Shown piece after piece: positions 61,448 to 64,000 of a stretch of DNA of 64,000 nt (positions are counted from its first letter, which is position 1; each line of letters opens with the position of its first letter). This stretch comes from Dermatobacter hominis (GTDB lineage: Bacteria; Actinomycetota; Acidimicrobiia; Acidimicrobiales; Microtrichaceae). The notes beneath the pieces were generated by a model. The model worked only from the letters and a program-made list of their open reading frames with translations, searched no databases and was not told the DNA's origin. The stretch covers positions 310,001-374,000 of the forward strand of contig NZ_CP085840.1 of NCBI RefSeq assembly GCF_020715685.1. Reading direction: 5' to 3'. The position numbers and the translations under genes are program-made.

Positions 61448-63043
61448 GTGGCGCCCCCGGACGCGGACGGCGTCGCAGCGGATGGCGAGGGCGACGGGGT
61501 CCAGGACCCCGCCGCCCGGTTCGCCGCGGCCTCCGGCCGCGCCCGGCGGGGCAACCTGGACGCCGGCGCCGAGAAGCTCGCCGCCCAGGGGAAGCTGTTC
61601 GTCCGGGACCGCATCGCGCTGCTGTGCGACCCCGGGACGTTCGTCGAGGACCAGCTCCTGGCCAACGCCCCCTACCGGGACGACATGAGCCCCGACCTGC
61701 CCGCCGACGGCGTGGTGACCGGCGTCGGCGAGATCGACGGCCGACCCGTCGCGGTGATGGCCAACGACCCGACGGTGAAGGCGGGCAGCTGGGGAGCCCG
61801 AACCGTCGAGAAGATCGTCCGGCTCACCGAGACCGCGCTGCGCGACGAGATCCCCGTCGTGTGGCTGGTCGACTCGGCGGGGGCCCGCATCACCGACCAG
61901 GTCGAGCTGTTCCCCGGCCGCCGGGGTGCGGGGCGGATCTTCTACAACCAGGTCCGACTGTCGGGGAAGGTCCCGCAGGTGTGCTGCCTGTTCGGGCCCT
62001 CCGCCGCCGGCGGCGCCTACATCCCCTCGTTCTGCGACCTGGTGGTGATGGTCGAGGGCAACGCGTCGATGTACCTCGGCTCGCCCCGGATGGCCGAGAT
62101 GGTCATCGGCGAGATCGTCTCGCTCGAGGAGATGGGCGGCGCCCGGATGCACGCCACGGTGTCGGGCTGCGGCGACAACCTCGCCGTCGACGACGAGGAC
62201 GCCATCCACCAGGCCCGGGCCTACCTCACGTACCTGCCCAGCCGGTGGAGCGAGGATCCGCCCGAGTACCACGCCGTCCCGCCGGCCCGGCCGCTCACCG
62301 CCGACATCGTCCCGGCCGAGGAGGCACAGGGCTACGACGTCCACGACGTCCTCGACGGGCTGCTCGACGCCGAGTCGTTCTTCGAGATCAAGCCGCTGTT
62401 CGCACCCGAGCTGGTGGTCGGCTTCGGCCTGCTCGAGGGCCGACCGGTCGGCATCGTCGCGAACAACCCGATGCACAAGGGCGGCGTGCTGTTCACGGAC
62501 TCCGCCGACAAGGCGGCGCGGTTCATCTGGCTCGCCGACGCGTTCGGGGTGCCCCTGATCTTCCTCGCCGACGTGCCGGGGTTCATGATCGGCTCGCAGG
62601 TCGAGCGCGAGGGGATCATCCGCCACGGCGCCAAGATGATCACCGCCGTCTGCGAGGCGACCGTCCCCAAGGTCTCCGTGATCGTCCGCAAGGCGTACGG
62701 CGCAGGCCTCTACGCCATGTCGGGGCCGGCGTTCGAGCCGGTGGCCACGATCGCGCTGCCGACCGCCAAGATCGCCGTCATGGGGCCCGAGGCGGCGGTC
62801 AACGCCGTGTTCGCCAACAAGATCGCGGCCATCGACGACGAGGCCGAGCGGGCCGCGTTCGTCGAGGAGCAGCGTGAGATCTACGAGACCGACGTGGACC
62901 TGCTGCGTCTCGCCTCCGAGCTCGTGATCGACGCCGTCGTCGAGTGGGAGGACCTGCGCAGCGACATCGCCCGCCGCCTCCAGCGTGCCGCCGGCAAGGA
63001 CCGGACGTTCTCGGTCCGGCGCCACGGCGTGCCGCCGGTCTGA
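61448..63043 (+). CDS. Acyl-CoA carboxylase beta subunit (carboxyltransferase)
   Basis: Transfers carboxyl from biotin to acetyl-, propionyl-, or a related acyl-CoA. The 531-aa length fits the AccD/PccB family. The N-terminal carboxyltransferase half has VWLVDSAGARITDQVELFPG and FGPSAAGGAYIPSFCD; the C-terminal half has FLADVPGFMIGSQVEREG and KAYGAGLYAMSGPAFEP. Chain-length specificity is set by one pocket residue in the family and is not assigned here. The GTG lies just after the FKBP stop. The biotin-carboxylase alpha subunit is not in the window. Confidence 0.93.
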   Translation: MAPPDADGVAADGEGDGVQDPAARFAAASGRARRGNLDAGAEKLAAQGKLFVRDRIALLCDPGTFVEDQLLANAPYRDDMSPDLPADGVVTGVGEIDGRPVAVMANDPTVKAGSWGARTVEKIVRLTETALRDEIPVVWLVDSAGARITDQVELFPGRRGAGRIFYNQVRLSGKVPQVCCLFGPSAAGGAYIPSFCDLVVMVEGNASMYLGSPRMAEMVIGEIVSLEEMGGARMHATVSGCGDNLAVDDEDAIHQARAYLTYLPSRWSEDPPEYHAVPPARPLTADIVPAEEAQGYDVHDVLDGLLDAESFFEIKPLFAPELVVGFGLLEGRPVGIVANNPMHKGGVLFTDSADKAARFIWLADAFGVPLIFLADVPGFMIGSQVEREGIIRHGAKMITAVCEATVPKVSVIVRKAYGAGLYAMSGPAFEPVATIALPTAKIAVMGPEAAVNAVFANKIAAIDDEAERAAFVEEQREIYETDVDLLRLASELVIDAVVEWEDLRSDIARRLQRAAGKDRTFSVRRHGVPPV

Positions 63044-63064
63044 GGCGGGGGAGCGAGGCCGGTC

Positions 63065-63304
63065 GTGCCCTGGTGCGAGGACTGCAGCAAGTTCTACACG
63101 CCGTCGACGCTGACACCGGAGGGCGACTGCCCGGAGGGCCACCACGTCGCGGACCCGGAGACGGCGATCACACAGTCGGCCGCTGCGCCGCGCGAGGAGG
63201 ACCAGAGCTCAGGGGTTCCGTGGCACTTCTGGCTGCTGCTGGCCGCCGTCGTGATCTACCTCGGCTGGCGCCTAGTCCAGGGCATCCAGTGGCTGCTCGG
63301 CTGA
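63065..63304 (+). CDS. Small zinc-ribbon membrane protein
   Basis: A 79-aa protein. C4, C7, C22, and H26 (PWCEDCSKFYTPS, GDCPEGHH) form a CxxC...CxxxH ribbon, followed by a polar linker and one membrane helix (about 53-72, HFWLLLAAVVIYLGW). The GTG start is preceded by GGGGGAGCGAGG. The last gene before tRNA-Pro; function unknown, possibly linked to the carboxylase gene 21 nt upstream. Confidence 0.8.
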   Translation: MPWCEDCSKFYTPSTLTPEGDCPEGHHVADPETAITQSAAAPREEDQSSGVPWHFWLLLAAVVIYLGWRLVQGIQWLLG

Positions 63305-63383
63305 GCGCAGGCACAGGTGCGCCGCCGTCGCCCAGGCGGCCCGGAGGCGTCCGATCCGGGTTCGGCCGCCGAGCGCGTCGGCG

Positions 63384-63389
63384 CTAAGG
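63384..63389 (+). promoter_or_regulatory. Predicted -10 element of tRNA-Pro
   Basis: TAAGGT lies 11 nt before the first base of the tRNA, a usual distance for a short tRNA leader. TTCGGC at 63361-63366, 17 bp upstream, is a weak -35 candidate. Confidence 0.5.
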
Positions 63390-63400
63390 TGACCGACTCC

Positions 63401-63475
63401 CGGGCTGTGGCGCAGTTTGGTTAGCGCGCTTGACTGGGGGTCAAGAGGTCGGGAGTTCGAATCTCCCCAGCCCGA
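63401..63475 (+). tRNA. tRNA-Pro (anticodon GGG)
   Basis: 75 nt including the discriminator base A75. Acceptor CGGGCTG pairs with CAGCCCG; the anticodon arm CTTGA-CTGGGGG-TCAAG gives anticodon GGG; the T arm is GGGAG-TTCGAAT-CTCCC. CCA is not encoded. A phage-type integrase gene starts 124 nt downstream in the same direction, the typical arrangement of an element integrated at the tRNA 3' end. Confidence 0.96.
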
Positions 63476-63501
63476 CAGCAAGACAGGCCAGTAGATACAA
63501 G

Positions 63502-63541
63502 GCGTCGGCCCCCGCAGAGATGCGGGGGCCGACGCTGTTTT
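63502..63541 (+). terminator. Rho-independent terminator after tRNA-Pro
   Basis: Perfect 15-bp stem, GCGTCGGCCCCCGCA (63502-63516) with TGCGGGGGCCGACGC (63521-63535), closed by GAGA and followed by TGTTTT. The same loop closes the rRNA terminator. If the element's attachment core is the tRNA 3' end, this terminator belongs to the integrated DNA. Confidence 0.85.
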
Positions 63542-63547
63542 CTGAGC

Positions 63548-63590
63548 GTGCCACGACATATGCCACATCGGTGTCACCGGATCGTGGCAC
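63548..63590. promoter_or_regulatory. Inverted repeat upstream of the integrase gene
   Basis: GTGCCACGA (63548-63556) and TCGTGGCAC (63582-63590) form a perfect 9-bp inverted repeat with a 25-bp centre, ending 9 nt before the integrase ATG. The placement fits an operator or integrase/excisionase arm site; it could also be part of the promoter. No binding evidence beyond symmetry. Confidence 0.45.
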
Positions 63591-63599
63591 CGTGGTGGT

Positions 63600-64000
63600 A
63601 TGAGGGGAACAGTCCGACACCTGGGCGGGGACCGCTATCAGCTGCGAGTCGACGCCGGCAACGACCCGGTCACCGGCAAGCGCCGCCAGCTCGGCAGGGT
63701 GCACCGCGGAACTCCGACAACTGCCCAACGGGCGCTGAGGGCACTGATCAGAGAGGTTGAAGACGGCACCGCCGCTACCTCGGTCATGACCGTCGACCAG
63801 CTGCTGCAGCAGTACCTCGCCGGTGCCCGAAGGCGGCTGAAGCCGTCGACTGTCGAGGCGTACCGCTACGCAGTCGAGGCAGTCGCAGGCTCACCGCTCG
63901 GCACCATGCGGATCGATCGGGTGAAGGTGTCGGACGTCGAGCGGTTCCTCGACGCAATGGGCGACCGGCCGTCGATGGCGGCGCTCGTTCGCCGCACTCT
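63600..64000 (+). CDS. Phage-type tyrosine integrase (3' partial)
   Basis: The first 133 codons of a gene running off the right edge. It begins MRGTVRHLGGDRYQLRVDAG, an arm-site DNA-binding domain of the phage/ICE integrase type, with GNDPVTGKRRQLGRVHRGT, then a core-binding SAM-like domain (about 63-133: TVDQLLQQYLAGARRRLKPSTVEAYRYAV, IDRVKVSDVERFLDAM). The catalytic R-H-R-Y part lies outside. Codons such as AGA, GTT, ACT, and GAT are commoner here than in the flanking genes, suggesting transfer. The ATG is the first in frame; no strong Shine-Dalgarno is visible. Confidence 0.85.
   Translation, partial: MRGTVRHLGGDRYQLRVDAGNDPVTGKRRQLGRVHRGTPTTAQRALRALIREVEDGTAATSVMTVDQLLQQYLAGARRRLKPSTVEAYRYAVEAVAGSPLGTMRIDRVKVSDVERFLDAMGDRPSMAALVRRT

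Overview
The window is a high-GC chromosomal segment from an actinobacterium. The 16S and 23S rRNA genes are complete, and the 23S carries the roughly 100-nt extra segment (about 21945-22030) typical of Actinobacteria. Coding sequence is visibly above 70% G+C, GTG starts and 4-nt start/stop overlaps are frequent, and the gene order follows the tRNA-synthetase/arg/recN/pyrG/scpAB/der order that I recall from Mycobacterium tuberculosis (about Rv1644 to Rv1713). Protein features and 16S text fit a deep-branching, uncultivated-type lineage such as Acidimicrobiia; this placement is inference and needs a 16S comparison.

Layout. 1-4362: RNA methyltransferase (5' end outside), pheS, pheT. 4457-11766: arginine cluster argC-B-D-F-R-G-H under a 32-bp ArgR-like palindrome; argJ, normally between argC and argB, is absent. 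11769-13440: thioesterase, 3-methyladenine DNA glycosylase and NUDIX protein, translationally coupled. 13466-16633 (minus): a membrane protein and a class A penicillin-binding protein with PASTA domains. 16802-18106: tyrS. 18258-23760: a 16S-23S-5S rRNA operon with its promoter, a 23S processing stem, no spacer tRNA and a strong terminator. 23989-30508: an Arg/Gly/Ser-rich TPR protein, acyltransferase, class I aldolase, HAD phosphatase and TlyA. 30505-41283: nadK, recN, steA, steB, then a coupled envelope block (MurJ, GT4 glycosyltransferase, alkaline-phosphatase-like membrane protein, MraY-like transferase). 41301-47517: GDPD-like lipoprotein (minus), pyrG, NUDIX, xerD, HD protein, trpS (minus). 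47700-54542: scpA, scpB, rluB, chorismate mutase, tyrA, aroA, cmk, plsC. 54576-63304: small membrane protein, ispH, lipase-like lipoprotein (all minus), DUF512 radical-SAM-like protein, der, two FKBP isomerases, acyl-CoA carboxylase beta subunit, and a zinc-ribbon membrane protein. 63401-64000: tRNA-Pro(GGG) followed by the start of a phage-type integrase gene, which looks like the left border of an integrated element.

The genes are mostly housekeeping: translation (PheRS, TyrRS, TrpRS, rRNA and its modification enzymes), arginine and aromatic amino acid synthesis, NADP/CTP/CMP supply, chromosome segregation and repair (ScpAB, RecN, XerD, Mpg) and envelope assembly (PBP, SteAB, MurJ, PlsC, ACC).

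Three signals stand out beyond standard annotation. (1) Four intergenic hairpins (14107, 29572, 46439, 47555) share a terminal motif of the form CCCGTTCTGT/ACAGAACGGG while most of the inner stems differ; I know of no named family that matches. (2) Many unit-first genes have a TANNNT -10 hexamer 6-8 nt before the start codon and no Shine-Dalgarno site, indicating widespread leaderless transcription. (3) The right edge appears to enter a tRNA-Pro integrated element. Long reading frames antisense to the genes are composition artefacts and are not annotated.
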